Source: Pseudomonas caricapapayae (GTDB lineage Bacteria; Pseudomonadota; Gammaproteobacteria; Pseudomonadales; Pseudomonadaceae). Taken from it: a DNA stretch of 40,649 bases. The DNA lies in the NCBI RefSeq assembly GCF_001400735.1, contig NZ_LJPW01000013.1, positions 1 to 40,649 of the forward strand, in the 5' to 3' direction. Shown piece after piece: positions 16,529 through 26,831 of this stretch (the stretch's first letter is position 1; each line of letters opens with the position of its first letter). Position numbers and translations under genes: made by a program. The notes under the pieces are model-generated. The model saw only the letters and a list, made by a program, of their open reading frames with translations. It did not search any database and was not told the origin of the DNA.

Positions 16529-18391
16529 ATGGCTTTACTGCAGATCGCCGAACCCGGCCTGAGTCCTCAACCGCATCAGCGCCGTCTGGCTGTGGGTATC
16601 GACCTGGGCACTACCAACTCTCTGGTTGCTGCAGTGCGCAGCGGCCTGTCCGAACCGCTGGCCGATGCAGAAGGGCAGGTTATTCTGCCGTCTGCCGTAC
16701 GCTATCACGCTGATCGTGTCGAGGTCGGGCAGTCAGCGAAATCCGCTGCGTCACAGGACCCTTTCAACACCGTTCTGTCGGTCAAGCGCCTGATGGGTCG
16801 CGGGCTGACCGACGTCAAGCAACTGGGCGAACAACTGCCTTATCGCTTCGTCGGCGGTGAGTCGCATATGCCGTTCATCGAAACCGTACAGGGGCCTAAA
16901 AGCCCGGTCGAAGTGTCTGCCGATATTCTCAAGGTCTTGCGCCAGCGCGCCGAGTCCGCATTGGGTGGCGAACTGGTGGGCGCGGTGATCACCGTCCCTG
17001 CCTATTTCGACGACGCTCAGCGCCAGGCCACCAAGGATGCCGCCAGGCTGGCGGGTCTCAATGTTTTGCGCCTGCTCAACGAGCCAACGGCTGCTGCTGT
17101 CGCCTATGGACTGGATCAGAAAGCCGAAGGTGTGGTGGCTATCTATGACCTGGGCGGCGGGACGTTCGATATATCGATCCTGCGCCTGACTGGCGGCGTG
17201 TTTGAAGTGCTGGCCACTGGCGGCGACACCGCGCTGGGTGGCGATGACTTCGATCACGCCATCGCGAACTGGATTGTTGCCGATGCCGGTCTGTCTGCCG
17301 ACCTGGACCCTTCCGCCCAGCGTAACCTGCTGCAGGCAGCCTGCTCGGCCAAGGAAGCACTGACCAACGCCCAGTCTGTTGAAATTGCCTACGGTGAATG
17401 GCGCGGTACGCTGACCCGTGATGCACTCGATGCGCTGATCGAACCTATGATTGCGCGCAGTCTCAAGGCCTGTCGTCGTGCAGTGCGTGATACCGGTATC
17501 GAGCTTGACGAGGTCGAGGCCGTGGTCATGGTCGGTGGTTCGACGCGTGTTCCGCGTGTGCGTGAGGCAGTTGCCGAATTGTTTGGCCGTCCGCCGCTGA
17601 CCCAGATTGACCCGGACCAGGTGGTGGCCATCGGTGCTGCGATACAGGCCGATACACTGGCAGGCAACAAACGTGATGGTGGCGAGTTGCTTCTGCTTGA
17701 CGTGATTCCGCTGTCTCTCGGGCTGGAGACAATGGGTGGGCTGATGGAAAAGGTCATCCCGCGTAACACCACCATTCCTGTAGCGCGTGGTCAGGAATTC
17801 ACCACGTACAAAGATGGCCAGACGGCCATGAAGATTCATGTGTTGCAGGGCGAACGCGAATTGATCAGCGACTGTCGTTCGCTGGCGCGTTTCGAACTGC
17901 GTGGCATCCCGCCAATGGTTGCGGGTGCCGCGAAGATTCGTGTCACCTTTCAGGTCGACGCCGACGGTTTGCTCAGCGTTTCGGCGCGTGAGATGGGGTC
18001 GGGCATCGAGTCGAGCATTCAGGTCAAGCCATCCTATGGGCTGACCGATGACGAGGTGACTCGCATGCTCAAGGATTCCTTCGAGTACGCGGGTGATGAC
18101 AAGGTCGCCCGTGTGCTGCGCGAGCACCAGGTTGACGCCGAGCGCCTGCTTGAAGCCGTTCAAGGTGCCCTGGAAGCGGATGGCGAGCGTCTCCTCGATG
18201 AAGATGAGCGGCTGGTCATCAACCTGCAGATGGACGAATTACGTGAATTGATGCAAGGCACCGATGGTTACGCTATCGAGCAGCAGACCAAGCGTCTTTC
18301 GCAGGTGACCGACGCATTTGCTGCCCGACGCCTTGATTCGACGGTAAAAGCCGCATTGGCCGGGCGCAACTTGAATGAGATTGAGGAATAA
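16529..18391 (+). CDS. hscA: Fe-S assembly chaperone HscA (Hsp70 class)
   Basis: An ATP-dependent Hsp70 that binds the LPPVK motif of IscU. ATG 16529 ([14 protein letters not shown]) gives 620 residues, the family length. Hsp70 signatures are [13 protein letters not shown] (about 23-35), [14 protein letters not shown] and [14 protein letters not shown]. The substrate-binding domain begins around [14 protein letters not shown]. Stands between hscB and fdx, 44 bases after hscB. Confidence 0.98.
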   Translation: MALLQIAEPGLSPQPHQRRLAVGIDLGTTNSLVAAVRSGLSEPLADAEGQVILPSAVRYHADRVEVGQSAKSAASQDPFNTVLSVKRLMGRGLTDVKQLGEQLPYRFVGGESHMPFIETVQGPKSPVEVSADILKVLRQRAESALGGELVGAVITVPAYFDDAQRQATKDAARLAGLNVLRLLNEPTAAAVAYGLDQKAEGVVAIYDLGGGTFDISILRLTGGVFEVLATGGDTALGGDDFDHAIANWIVADAGLSADLDPSAQRNLLQAACSAKEALTNAQSVEIAYGEWRGTLTRDALDALIEPMIARSLKACRRAVRDTGIELDEVEAVVMVGGSTRVPRVREAVAELFGRPPLTQIDPDQVVAIGAAIQADTLAGNKRDGGELLLLDVIPLSLGLETMGGLMEKVIPRNTTIPVARGQEFTTYKDGQTAMKIHVLQGERELISDCRSLARFELRGIPPMVAGAAKIRVTFQVDADGLLSVSAREMGSGIESSIQVKPSYGLTDDEVTRMLKDSFEYAGDDKVARVLREHQVDAERLLEAVQGALEADGERLLDEDERLVINLQMDELRELMQGTDGYAIEQQTKRLSQVTDAFAARRLDSTVKAALAGRNLNEIEE

Positions 18392-18394
18392 CTG

Positions 18395-18736
18395 ATGCCG
18401 CAGGTGATTTTTCTGCCCCACGCCGAGCATTGCCCGGACGGGTTGGTTGTAGAAGTGGAGCCCGGCACGTCTATTCTCGACATTGCCCACGAGCATCACA
18501 TCGAGATTGAAAGCGCCTGTGGTGGCGTGTGTGCCTGCACTACTTGTCATTGCGTCATTCGAGAGGGTTTCGACTCGCTGAACGAAGCCGACGAGCTGGA
18601 AGAGGACATGCTCGACAAAGCCTGGGGGCTGGAGGCTCAATCGCGCCTTTCCTGTCAGGCAATCGTCGGTAACGAAGACCTGACTGTCGAAATACCCAAG
18701 TATTCGCTCAATCACGCTGCTGAAGCGCCACACTGA
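18395..18736 (+). CDS. fdx: Isc-type [2Fe-2S] ferredoxin Fdx
   Basis: The electron donor for cluster assembly on IscU. The product has 113 residues. The cluster ligands are Cys42, Cys48, Cys51 (in ACGGVCACTTCHC) and Cys87 (RLSCQA), the adrenodoxin-type spacing. It starts 3 bases after the hscA stop. Confidence 0.98.
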   Translation: MPQVIFLPHAEHCPDGLVVEVEPGTSILDIAHEHHIEIESACGGVCACTTCHCVIREGFDSLNEADELEEDMLDKAWGLEAQSRLSCQAIVGNEDLTVEIPKYSLNHAAEAPH

Positions 18737-18750
18737 TTCAAGGATTGCTC

Positions 18751-18951
18751 ATGAGTCTCAAATGGGTCGATGTGCAGGAAATTGCCATCCAGCTGGCTGA
18801 AAGCCATCCGGAGATCAATCCGCTCGCGGTGAGTTTCCCCAGGTTGCGCGATCTGGTGATTGCCTTGCCTGAGTTCGATGACGACCCCGCCCGCAGCGGG
18901 GAGAAGGTTCTCGAAGCGATCCAGGGGTTATGGATCGAAGAGCTGGATTGA
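18751..18951 (+). CDS. iscX: Fe-S cluster assembly protein IscX
   Basis: A small acidic IscS-binding protein that modulates cluster assembly. The product has 66 residues from ATG 18751 (MSLKWVDVQEIA), with AGGA 7 bases upstream; the earlier in-frame codon at 18745 adds only two residues. Conserved are the N-terminal DVQEIAIQLAE and the C-terminal LWIEEL. Last gene of the isc operon, 14 bases after fdx. Confidence 0.96.
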   Translation: MSLKWVDVQEIAIQLAESHPEINPLAVSFPRLRDLVIALPEFDDDPARSGEKVLEAIQGLWIEELD

Positions 18952-18970
18952 CGTTCAGTAACGTACGCCG

Positions 18971-19000
18971 TTAGGCAATACACCAGAACCCGCGTATAAT
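18971..19000 (+). promoter_or_regulatory. Likely ndk promoter
   Basis: A perfect -10 box, TATAAT (18995-19000), with a weak -35 TTAGGC (18971-18976) 18 bases upstream. The -10 box sits in the loop of the isc terminator hairpin, so both signals share about 30 bases. Confidence 0.6.
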
Positions 19001-19017
19001 TCGCGGGTTTAATTTTT
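18987..19017 (+). terminator. Hairpin ending the isc operon, with the ndk -10 box in its loop
   Basis: AACCCGCG (18987-18994) and CGCGGGTT (19002-19009) pair around TATAATT, followed by TAATTTTT. It can act as the isc terminator. Confidence 0.65.
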
Positions 19018-19047
19018 CGCTTAAATCACTGTTTCTGGAGTTTCACC

Positions 19048-19473
19048 ATGGCTGTCCAACGTACTTTCTCCATCATCAAGCCTGACGCCGTTGCAAAGAA
19101 CGTAATCGGCGAGATCACCACTCGTTTCGAAAAAGCCGGTCTGCGCGTTGTCGCTTCCAAGCTGAAGCAGCTGTCCAAGGCCGAAGCTGAAGGTTTCTAC
19201 GCTGAGCATAGCGCTCGTGGTTTCTTCGGCGACCTGGTTGCGTTCATGATCTCCGGTCCGGTTGTGGTTCAGGTTCTGGAAGGCGAAAACGCTATCGCTC
19301 TGAACCGTGAGCTGATGGGCGCTACCAACCCTAAAGAAGCTGCTGCCGGCACCATCCGCGCCGATTTCGCTGATTCCATCGATGCCAACGCTGTTCACGG
19401 CTCCGATTCCGAAGCAGCTGCTGCTCGCGAAATCTCGTACTTCTTCGCCGCTACCGAAGTAACCGCTCGCTAA
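19048..19473 (+). CDS. ndk: Nucleoside diphosphate kinase Ndk
   Basis: Transfers phosphate between nucleoside tri- and diphosphates through a phospho-histidine. The product has 141 residues. The N-terminal block is [14 protein letters not shown], and the active-site His117 is in [14 protein letters not shown] stands about 9 bases upstream of ATG. It has its own promoter after the isc operon. Confidence 0.98.
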   Translation: MAVQRTFSIIKPDAVAKNVIGEITTRFEKAGLRVVASKLKQLSKAEAEGFYAEHSARGFFGDLVAFMISGPVVVQVLEGENAIALNRELMGATNPKEAAAGTIRADFADSIDANAVHGSDSEAAAAREISYFFAATEVTAR

Positions 19474-19506
19474 GTCATTTTTGACTGACGAGTGAAGGGT
19501 GAATTC

Positions 19507-20655
19507 ATGATTGCATCGACTGGTAAAACCAACCTGCTGGGACTGACTCAACAGGAAATGGAGAAATTCTTCGACTCTATCGGGGAGAAGCGCTTCCGTG
19601 CCGGTCAGGTCATGAAGTGGATTCACCACTTCGGCGTCGATGATTTCGACGCAATGACGAACGTCAGCAAGGCCCTGCGCGAAAAGCTCAAGGCGTGTGC
19701 CGAGGTTCGCGGTCCTGAAGTGGTCAGCGAGGACATCTCCAGCGACGGCACCCGTAAATGGGTCGTGCGCGTAGAGTCCGGCAGCTGTGTCGAGACCGTC
19801 TATATTCCGCAGGGCAAGCGCGGCACCTTGTGTGTTTCGTCCCAGGCGGGCTGTGCCCTGGATTGCAGTTTCTGCTCCACCGGCAAGCAAGGCTTCAACA
19901 GCAACCTCACCGCCGCTGAAGTCATCGGTCAGGTGTGGATTGCCAACAAATCCTTTGGCAGCGTCCCGGCGACCGTCGACCGTGCCATCACCAATGTGGT
20001 GATGATGGGCATGGGTGAGCCGCTGCTGAACTTCGACAATGTCATTGCCGCCATGCGTCTGATGATGGACGACCTGGGGTATGGCATATCCAAGCGTCGG
20101 GTGACGTTGTCCACCTCCGGTGTGGTACCGATGATTGATGAGCTTGCGAAGCACATTGACGTTTCCCTGGCCTTGTCGCTGCACGCACCCAACGATGCGT
20201 TGCGTAACCAGTTGGTGCCGATCAACAAGAAATACCCGTTGCAGATGCTTCTCGAGTCCTGCCGCCGTTATATGTCCAGCCTGGGCGAAAAGCGTGTACT
20301 CACCATCGAGTACACGATGCTCAAGGACATCAATGACAAGGTCGAGCACGCCGTCGAGATGATCGAACTGCTCAAGGACACGCCTTGCAAGATCAACCTG
20401 ATCCCGTTCAACCCGTTTCCGCACTCCGGATACGAGCGTCCCAGCAACAACGCGATCCGTCGTTTTCAGGACCTGTTGCATCAGGCCGGTTATAACGTCA
20501 CTGTGCGCACCACGCGCGGTGAAGACATTGATGCTGCATGCGGCCAGCTGGTCGGGCAGGTGATGGACCGCACGCGCCGTAGTGAACGCTACATCGCTGT
20601 GCGTGAGTTGAGCGCCGAGGCCGATACGGTGCCGGTTGCGGCAACTCGAACCTGA
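19507..20655 (+). CDS. rlmN: 23S rRNA/tRNA adenine-C2 methyltransferase RlmN
   Basis: A radical SAM enzyme methylating A2503 of 23S rRNA and A37 of some tRNAs. ATG 19507 ([12 protein letters not shown]), preceded by AAGGGTG, gives 382 residues; the in-frame GTG at 19492 is less likely. The radical SAM motif C116-x3-C120-x2-C123 is in [10 protein letters not shown]. The C-terminal Cys near DAACGQL is the expected second catalytic Cys. It depends on Fe-S clusters made by the isc genes upstream. Confidence 0.97.
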   Translation: MIASTGKTNLLGLTQQEMEKFFDSIGEKRFRAGQVMKWIHHFGVDDFDAMTNVSKALREKLKACAEVRGPEVVSEDISSDGTRKWVVRVESGSCVETVYIPQGKRGTLCVSSQAGCALDCSFCSTGKQGFNSNLTAAEVIGQVWIANKSFGSVPATVDRAITNVVMMGMGEPLLNFDNVIAAMRLMMDDLGYGISKRRVTLSTSGVVPMIDELAKHIDVSLALSLHAPNDALRNQLVPINKKYPLQMLLESCRRYMSSLGEKRVLTIEYTMLKDINDKVEHAVEMIELLKDTPCKINLIPFNPFPHSGYERPSNNAIRRFQDLLHQAGYNVTVRTTRGEDIDAACGQLVGQVMDRTRRSERYIAVRELSAEADTVPVAATRT

Positions 20656-20681
20656 CTGCCAACCTGATCGAGAGAGACTCC

Positions 20682-21440
20682 ATGTCTGTGCGTGCCTCGC
20701 TGCTGCTGTGTGTTGCCATGTTGCTGACGGCGTGCGTGTCCACCGGCAACGTCAACCCGCTGACGACAGCGCAGGGACGTGAAGAAGCGCGCAGGGCTTA
20801 CGTGCAGCTTGGATTGGGTTACTTTCAGCAGGGGCAGACCGAACGGGCCAAGGTTCCGCTGAAAAAGGCACTCGAACTGGACAGTTCCGATGCGCAGGCC
20901 AATGCCGCGCTGGCCCTGGTTTTTCAGACCGAGATGGAGCCGGAGCTTGCAGAGCAATATTTTCGCAAGGCGCTGGCTTCCAGCAACAACGAAACACGTA
21001 TCGTCAATAATTACGGCAGTTTTCTGTTCGAACAAAAACGTTACAAGGAAGCCTACGAGCGTTTTGAACAGGCGGCTGCCGACAACCTGTATCCTGAGCG
21101 GTCACGGGTCTTTGAAAGCCTGGGCATGACTTCGCTGAAGCTGGGTGATCGCGAGCAGGCCCTTGAGCACTTTACCAAGGCGTTGCGCCTTGACCGCCAG
21201 TTGCCGCGATCCTTGCTGGAAATGGCGCAGATGTCCTACGAAGACAAGCAATATGTGCCAGCGCGTGATTATTACGACCGTTTTAGCCAGCTCAGCGAGC
21301 AAAATGCACGTAGTCTATTGCTCGGTACGCGTCTGGCGAAGATCTATGATGATCGTAACAAGGCGGCCAGTTTTGGTCTGCTGTTGAAAAGACTCTATCC
21401 CGGTACGCCGGAATATCAGCAATACCTGTCGGAGCAATGA
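20682..21440 (+). CDS. pilF: Type IV pilus biogenesis lipoprotein PilF (pilotin)
   Basis: An outer-membrane lipoprotein needed to place and multimerise the secretin PilQ. The product has 252 residues. The lipoprotein signal ends at LLTAC (Cys18), and several TPR units follow (from about residue 38: RAYVQLGLGYFQQGQ, then AQANAALALVF, ALEHFTKALRLD). GAGAGA precedes the start. The stop overlaps the rodZ start (ATGATGA). Confidence 0.95.
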   Translation: MSVRASLLLCVAMLLTACVSTGNVNPLTTAQGREEARRAYVQLGLGYFQQGQTERAKVPLKKALELDSSDAQANAALALVFQTEMEPELAEQYFRKALASSNNETRIVNNYGSFLFEQKRYKEAYERFEQAAADNLYPERSRVFESLGMTSLKLGDREQALEHFTKALRLDRQLPRSLLEMAQMSYEDKQYVPARDYYDRFSQLSEQNARSLLLGTRLAKIYDDRNKAASFGLLLKRLYPGTPEYQQYLSEQ

Positions 21441-22441
21441 TGAAAGCGGCGCATCCCGAAGTTGTAGCAACCACCCGCGTGAACCCTGGAGAAACCCTGC
21501 GCCAGGTCCGCGAGAGCAGGAGCTGGTCGCTGCCAGATGTGGCTTTGAGACTGAACCTCACCGTGACCTCCCTGAGCAATCTGGAGAACGGCCATTTTGA
21601 AAAACTGCCTGGGCATACGTTCGCCCGGGGGTATGTACGCGCTTACGCCAAATTGCTCGATCTCGATCAGGCGGCGCTGGTCGAGCAGTTCGACCAGTTC
21701 ACCGGCACCGATGGCAAGGGCAGTTCGGTTCATGCACTGGGCCGTATCGAAGAGCCGGTCAGGCTGTCACACAACATTCTGCGTATCGTCAGTCTTTTAT
21801 TGCTGGTGATTCTGGTCGGCGGTGGTTTCTTCTGGTGGCAGGATCAGGCCTCGCTGCGCGGCAAGGATCAGTCCGGGCTGAACATGGAGCATGTCGAAGT
21901 CGAAAGCGCCGATGGCACCACGCAGATCCATCCGCTGGATGAGCCGGAAGAGCCCGCAGTGGCTGAAACGCCCGCCGCCGGTCAGACCTCTCTGCCGTTG
22001 AATACCGGTGCGCCTGCCAGTGAGGCGCCTGCCACTGCGCCTGCGGCCCCGGCTTCAAACGTCACAGGTCATGCAACGACACAGCCACAGACACCCGCTG
22101 CTACGCCACCGGCGAGCACTCCTCAGGCTCCCGTTGCTGCGCCGACCGTCCCTTCGATGCCGACTGCGCCAGCCGAGCAACCCGCGCCTGTCGTGGCGGG
22201 TGCCGGTCAGGTCACGGTGCAATTCGTCGCCGATTGCTGGACTCAGGTTACCGACGGAAACGGCAAAGTGCTGGTCAGCGGTCTCAAGCGCAAGGGCGAT
22301 AGTCTCGACGTCAGCGGCAAGCCGCCATTGACCCTGCGTCTGGGCTTCGCGCGCGGTGCGCAGGTCAGTTACAACGGTCAGCCTGTAGACGTGGCACCTT
22401 TTACCAGCGGCGAAACTGCTCGCCTGAAGCTAGGGCAATAA
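21437..22441 (+). CDS. rodZ: Cytoskeletal protein RodZ
   Basis: Links MreB to the elongation machinery at the inner membrane. The product has 334 residues; the start is ATG 21437 or the adjacent ATG 21440. It has an N-terminal Cro/CI-like HTH (about 16-80: TLRQVRESRSWSLPDVALRL, NLENGHFEKLPG, RGYVRAYAKLL), one membrane segment (about 113-133), a Pro/Ala/Thr-rich periplasmic linker (about 165-250) and the C-terminal DUF4115 domain (FVADCWTQVTDGNGKVL). The linker is low-complexity and may vary between strains. Confidence 0.95.
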   Translation: MMKAAHPEVVATTRVNPGETLRQVRESRSWSLPDVALRLNLTVTSLSNLENGHFEKLPGHTFARGYVRAYAKLLDLDQAALVEQFDQFTGTDGKGSSVHALGRIEEPVRLSHNILRIVSLLLLVILVGGGFFWWQDQASLRGKDQSGLNMEHVEVESADGTTQIHPLDEPEEPAVAETPAAGQTSLPLNTGAPASEAPATAPAAPASNVTGHATTQPQTPAATPPASTPQAPVAAPTVPSMPTAPAEQPAPVVAGAGQVTVQFVADCWTQVTDGNGKVLVSGLKRKGDSLDVSGKPPLTLRLGFARGAQVSYNGQPVDVAPFTSGETARLKLGQ

Positions 22442-22444
22442 GTC

Positions 22445-23554
22445 ATGCACGGCGAATCTCCAATCAAGCGTCGCGAATCCCGAAAAATATGGGTCGGTTC
22501 CGTACCGGTCGGCGGTGATGCGCCGATCGCGGTGCAGAGCATGACCAACAGCGATACCAATGATGTCGCCGCCACCGTGGCCCAGATCAATCGTCTGGAA
22601 GCGGCCGGCGTCGACATCGTGCGTGTTTCCGTACCGGACATGGACGCCGCCGAGGCTTTTGGGCGTATCAAGCAACTGGTCAAGGTGCCGCTGGTCGCCG
22701 ATATCCATTTCGATTACCGCATTGCGTTGCGTGTGGCGGAGCTGGGTGTCGACTGTCTGCGTATCAATCCGGGCAATATCGGTCGCGAAGACCGTGTGCG
22801 GGCCGTGGTCGATGCTGCGCGTGATCGCGGTATTCCGATCCGGATCGGCGTCAATGCCGGATCGCTGGAAAAAGACCTGCAGAAGAAGTATGGCGAGCCA
22901 ACGCCGGAAGCCCTCGTCGAGTCTGCGCTGCGTCACGTCGAACACCTGGAGCGCCTGAACTTTCAGGACTTCAAGGTCAGCGTCAAAGCCTCCGATGTGT
23001 TCATGGCCGTCGCTGCCTACCGTCTGCTGGCCAAACAGATCGTCCAGCCGCTGCACCTGGGTATCACCGAGGCCGGTGGCTTGCGTTCAGGCACAGTGAA
23101 ATCGGCTGTCGGTCTCGGTATGCTGCTCGCCGAAGGAATTGGCGATACTATCCGCATCTCGCTGGCTGCCGATCCCGTCGAGGAAGTGAAGGTCGGTTAC
23201 GACATCCTCAAGTCCTTGCGCCTTCGTTCCCGTGGCATCAACTTCATCGCCTGCCCGAGTTGCTCGCGGCAGAACTTCGATGTGGTCAAGACCATGAACG
23301 AGCTTGAAGGTCGCCTCGAGGATTTGCTGGTGCCGCTCGATGTCGCAGTGATCGGTTGTGTGGTCAACGGTCCAGGCGAGGCCAAGGAGGCGCATATCGG
23401 CCTGACGGGCGGTACACCCAACCTGATCTACATCGACGGCAAGCCAGCGCAGAAACTGACCAACGACAATCTTGTGGACGAGCTTGAACGCTTGATTCGC
23501 GAGAAAGCGGCTGAAAAGGCCGAAGCCGACGCATCGGTCATCGTGCGCGGCTAA
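22445..23554 (+). CDS. ispG: 4-hydroxy-3-methylbut-2-en-1-yl diphosphate synthase IspG
   Basis: A [4Fe-4S] enzyme of the MEP isoprenoid pathway turning MEcPP into HMBPP. The product has 369 residues. The cluster ligands are Cys270, Cys273 (ACPSCSRQN), Cys305 and Glu312 ([10 protein letters not shown]). The N-terminal TIM-barrel segment has [12 protein letters not shown]. It starts 3 bases after rodZ. Confidence 0.98.
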   Translation: MHGESPIKRRESRKIWVGSVPVGGDAPIAVQSMTNSDTNDVAATVAQINRLEAAGVDIVRVSVPDMDAAEAFGRIKQLVKVPLVADIHFDYRIALRVAELGVDCLRINPGNIGREDRVRAVVDAARDRGIPIRIGVNAGSLEKDLQKKYGEPTPEALVESALRHVEHLERLNFQDFKVSVKASDVFMAVAAYRLLAKQIVQPLHLGITEAGGLRSGTVKSAVGLGMLLAEGIGDTIRISLAADPVEEVKVGYDILKSLRLRSRGINFIACPSCSRQNFDVVKTMNELEGRLEDLLVPLDVAVIGCVVNGPGEAKEAHIGLTGGTPNLIYIDGKPAQKLTNDNLVDELERLIREKAAEKAEADASVIVRG

Positions 23555-23576
23555 CCAGGATTGCTAAGGATTTTCT

Positions 23577-24866
23577 GTGAGTAAGTCTCTACAAGCCATT
23601 CGTGGCATGAATGACATCCTGCCCGAGCAGACGCCGTTGTGGCGCCACTTCGAAGGCACTGTTTCACGACTGCTGGATAACTACGGTTACCGGCAGATTC
23701 GTATGCCTATCGTCGAATTCACCGAGCTGTTCAAGCGCTCCATCGGTGAAGTGACCGATATCGTCGAGAAAGAAATGTACACCTTCGCCGACCGCAACGG
23801 CGACTCCCTGACCCTGCGCCCGGAAGGCACTGCCGCCTGTGTGCGTGCGGTTCTGGAGCATGGCATCACCGGTGGCGGTCAGGTTCAGAAACTCTGGTAC
23901 ATCGGCCCGATGTTTCGTCACGAGCGACCACAGAAAGGTCGTTATCGCCAGTTTCACCAGATTGGTGTAGAGGTCTTCAACCTTGATGGGCCGGACATCG
24001 ACGCCGAACTGATTGTCATGACCTGGCGCCTCTGGGGCCTGCTGGGCATTCGCAATGCGGTCAAGCTCGAACTGAACAGCCTGGGCACCAGCGAGGCGCG
24101 TGCGCGCTATCGGGATGCGCTGGTCGAGTATCTGTCGGCACGTCTTGATCAGCTCGACGAAGACAGCCAGCGCCGCCTGAAAACCAATCCGCTGCGGGTC
24201 CTCGATACCAAACACCCTGAAACCCAGGCTGTGCTGGTCGATGCACCGAAGCTGGCGGATTATCTGGATGATGAATCACGCGTTCACTTCGAAGGCCTGA
24301 AGGCCCGTCTGGACGCGGCAGGCATTCCTTATGTCATCAACCCGAAGCTGGTTCGCGGGCTGGACTATTACAGCAAGACCGTTTTCGAATGGGTCACCGA
24401 TCAACTGGGTGCCCAGGGTACGGTCTGTGCCGGTGGTCGCTATGATGGCCTGGTCGAGCAGATGGGCGGCAAGCCCACTGCCGGCGTCGGTTTCGCGATG
24501 GGTATCGAACGTCTGGTGCTGTTGCTGGAGACCCTTGAGCAGGTCCCGGAAGAAATTGCCCGTCAGGTCGATGTCTACCTGTGCGCCTTTGGCGAAGCGG
24601 CCGAGCTGGCGGCGCTGGCCCTCACCGAAAAGGTGCGTGATCAGTTGCCGAACCTGCGTTTACAGGTCAATGCCGGTGCCGGAAGCTTCAAAAGCCAGTT
24701 CAAGAAGGCCGACAAGAGTGGTGCGCTGTATGCGCTGATCCTCGGTGAAGAAGAACTTGCTGCACAGGTCATAGGCGTCAAACCCCTGCGTGGTCAGGGT
24801 GAACAACAGAATATTGCCTGGGATGCTCTCTCGGAGCACCTGGCCTCCTGCGTTGTGCAGGGTTGA
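23577..24866 (+). CDS. hisS: Histidyl-tRNA synthetase HisS
   Basis: A class II synthetase charging tRNA-His. The product has 429 residues from GTG 23577 ([17 protein letters not shown]), 22 bases after ispG. Motif 2 is [17 protein letters not shown], the His-specific block is [14 protein letters not shown], and motif 3 contains [13 protein letters not shown] and GFAMGIERL. The anticodon-binding domain fills the last 100 residues. Confidence 0.98.
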   Translation: MSKSLQAIRGMNDILPEQTPLWRHFEGTVSRLLDNYGYRQIRMPIVEFTELFKRSIGEVTDIVEKEMYTFADRNGDSLTLRPEGTAACVRAVLEHGITGGGQVQKLWYIGPMFRHERPQKGRYRQFHQIGVEVFNLDGPDIDAELIVMTWRLWGLLGIRNAVKLELNSLGTSEARARYRDALVEYLSARLDQLDEDSQRRLKTNPLRVLDTKHPETQAVLVDAPKLADYLDDESRVHFEGLKARLDAAGIPYVINPKLVRGLDYYSKTVFEWVTDQLGAQGTVCAGGRYDGLVEQMGGKPTAGVGFAMGIERLVLLLETLEQVPEEIARQVDVYLCAFGEAAELAALALTEKVRDQLPNLRLQVNAGAGSFKSQFKKADKSGALYALILGEEELAAQVIGVKPLRGQGEQQNIAWDALSEHLASCVVQG

Positions 24867-24904
24867 AGCTGATTAACAGCCGTTTAGCGAATAGGAGTAT
24901 TGGG

Positions 24905-25546
24905 GTGTCGGGTACCGAAGATGAAGAGCTGGCGGTAATGAAGGACTGGTGGCAGCGTAACGGCAAACCCTTGTTGACCGGTGGTCTGCTTGCGTTGGTC
25001 GTGGTCTTGGGTTGGCAGTTCTGGCACCGGTATCAGGCCGGCCAGTCGCAAGGTGCCTCGATGCTTTATCAGCAATTGCTGGAAACCGCACTGACGCCGA
25101 GTGGCCAGGCAGACACCGCCCGTGTCGCCGAAATATCCGGCAAACTGAAAAGCGAATTCGGTGGCACTACCTACGCACAGTTCGGTAGCCTGTTCGTCGC
25201 CAAGGTGGCGGTCGATGCCGGCAAGCTGGACGATGCCGCAGCCGAGCTGAAAACCGTGGCTGACAAGCCTGCCAACGACACGCTGGGTGAAATTGCCCGT
25301 CAACGTCTGGCTCGTGTGCTGGCTGCGCAGAACAAGACCGATGACGCGCTGAAGCTGCTCGACGGCGATGCCGACAAGGCTTTCCTCGCCAGTCGTGAAG
25401 AACTCAAGGGTGACCTGCTGGTACAGCTGGGTCGTACCGACGAGGCCTATGCTGCATACCAAAAGGCCAAATCCGCGCTGTCCGAAGACGCAGCGGTAGG
25501 TGGCCTGCAAATGAAGCTCGACGATCTGGCGAAAGGGGATGCGTGA
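24905..25546 (+). CDS. YfgM-like membrane-anchored TPR protein
   Basis: A 213-residue product from GTG 24905, supported by AGGAG 7 bases upstream; the frame is open to 24863 inside the hisS end but the extra part is out of family. It has a cytosolic start (GTEDEELAVMKDWWQRNGK), one membrane segment (about 23-40) and a periplasmic TPR-like domain (LDDAAAELKTVAD, LARVLAAQNKTDDALKLL). E. coli YfgM binds the SecYEG/PpiD chaperone network; the same is likely here but not shown. It lies between hisS and bamB as in many gamma-proteobacteria, and its stop overlaps the frame of bamB. Confidence 0.92.
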   Translation: MSGTEDEELAVMKDWWQRNGKPLLTGGLLALVVVLGWQFWHRYQAGQSQGASMLYQQLLETALTPSGQADTARVAEISGKLKSEFGGTTYAQFGSLFVAKVAVDAGKLDDAAAELKTVADKPANDTLGEIARQRLARVLAAQNKTDDALKLLDGDADKAFLASREELKGDLLVQLGRTDEAYAAYQKAKSALSEDAAVGGLQMKLDDLAKGDA

Positions 25547-25547
25547 C

Positions 25548-26693
25548 GTGATTCGTTGGAAACATGCAGCATTGCTGGCTCTGGCCATTCTGGCCGCGGG
25601 TTGCAGCAGCAACAGCAAAAAGGAATTGCCTCCGGCCGAGCTGACCGACTTCAAAGAAGAAGTGGTTCTGCACAAGCAGTGGAGCCGTTCCATTGGCGAC
25701 GGTCAGGGCAAGACGTACAACATGCTCGTGCCGGCCATTGATGGCGACCGCATTTATGCGGCTGACGTTACGGGTGAAGTCGTCTCGCTGGATCGTCTGA
25801 CCGGTGACGTGATCTGGAAGAAAGATCTCGATCTGCCCGTTTCCGGTGCAGTCGGCGTAGGTTATGGTCTGGTGATGATCGGCACCCTCAAGGGTGAAGT
25901 CATTGCCATGGACGCTACTTCCGGTGAGGAAAAGTGGCGTGCTCGCGTGACCAGCGAAGTGCTGGCCCCGCCTGCCACCAACGGTTCCGTGGTCGTTGTC
26001 CAGACTCAGGATGACCGTATTGTCGGTTTCGACGCCTCTACCGGTTCGCAACTCTGGATCTACGAAAGTACGCCAGCGGTACTGACGCTGCGTGGCACGG
26101 GAGCTCCGCTCGCAACCAACCGTCTCGCCGTGGCGGGGCTGTCGACCGGCAAGGTCGTCGCCCTGGATATCACCAACGGCGTACCGATCTGGGAGCAGCG
26201 TGTTGCCATCCCGCAAGGTCGCTCGGAACTGGATCGCGTGGTCGACATCGACGGCGGCCTGTTGCTGTCAGGCGGTACACTGTATGTCGCGACCTATCAG
26301 GGCCGCGTCGCAGGTCTGGAACTGGAAAGCGGTCGTGTGCTCTGGCAGCGTGACGCTTCCAGCTACTCGGGCGTAGCCCAGGGCTTTGGCAGCGTTTACG
26401 CCACCCTGGCCTCCGGCACTGTAGAGGGCATCGACGAGCGTTCGTCTTCGGCACTGTGGAGCAACGAATCGCTGGCCCGTCGCCAACTGGGCGCGCCGGA
26501 AGTGTATTCCAGCTATGTAGCGGTCGGTGACATGGAAGGCTACCTTCATCTGCTGAGTCAGGTGGACGGTCGCTTTGTAGGTCGCGAACGTATCGACAGC
26601 GACGGCCTGCGCGCGCGTCCGCTGGTGGTTGGGGACATGATTTACGTGTATGGCAACAGCGGCAAACTGGAAGCCCTGACCATCAAGCAATAA
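25548..26693 (+). CDS. bamB: Outer membrane assembly lipoprotein BamB
   Basis: A lipoprotein of the BAM complex that inserts beta-barrel proteins. GTG 25548 directly follows the upstream stop and gives 381 residues (MIRWKHAALLALAI); ATG 25539 adds three residues and overlaps the previous gene. The lipobox is LAAGC. PQQ-type beta-propeller repeats are plain (DRIYAADVTGEVVSLDRLTG, GEVIAMDATSGEEKW, RIVGFDASTGSQLW). Confidence 0.96.
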   Translation: MIRWKHAALLALAILAAGCSSNSKKELPPAELTDFKEEVVLHKQWSRSIGDGQGKTYNMLVPAIDGDRIYAADVTGEVVSLDRLTGDVIWKKDLDLPVSGAVGVGYGLVMIGTLKGEVIAMDATSGEEKWRARVTSEVLAPPATNGSVVVVQTQDDRIVGFDASTGSQLWIYESTPAVLTLRGTGAPLATNRLAVAGLSTGKVVALDITNGVPIWEQRVAIPQGRSELDRVVDIDGGLLLSGGTLYVATYQGRVAGLELESGRVLWQRDASSYSGVAQGFGSVYATLASGTVEGIDERSSSALWSNESLARRQLGAPEVYSSYVAVGDMEGYLHLLSQVDGRFVGRERIDSDGLRARPLVVGDMIYVYGNSGKLEALTIKQ

Positions 26694-26702
26694 GTGTCCA
26701 TG

Positions 26703-26742
26703 CCCAAGGCTCATGGCCTTGGGTGCCCTTGCTTCGGCAAGG
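26703..26742 (+). other. Two RNA hairpins between bamB and der
   Basis: CCCAAGGC...GGCCTTGGG (26703-26723), then CCTTGC-TTCG-GCAAGG (26727-26742), a stable UUCG tetraloop stem. No T-run follows either. They precede the terminator at 26777 and may be mRNA 3'-end protection or processing structures. Confidence 0.6.
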
Positions 26743-26776
26743 CTGCGGTGCCTTTGTGGCATTGCCCCGAACTCCG

Positions 26777-26810
26777 GCCGCTGCCCTGCAGCGGCTTTTG
26801 TATTTTCTGA
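26777..26810 (+). terminator. Probable terminator after bamB
   Basis: GCCGCTG, loop CCCTG, CAGCGGC (26777-26795), then TTTTGTATTTT. der starts 22 bases further on, so it may be partly leaky, allowing der to share upstream transcription. Confidence 0.7.
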
Positions 26811-26831
26811 AATAACGAAGTGGAGAGCCGC

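Noticed and set aside
16751..20481. Long minus-strand ORFs opposite hscA and ndk-rlmN
   Set aside because: Shadows of identified genes.
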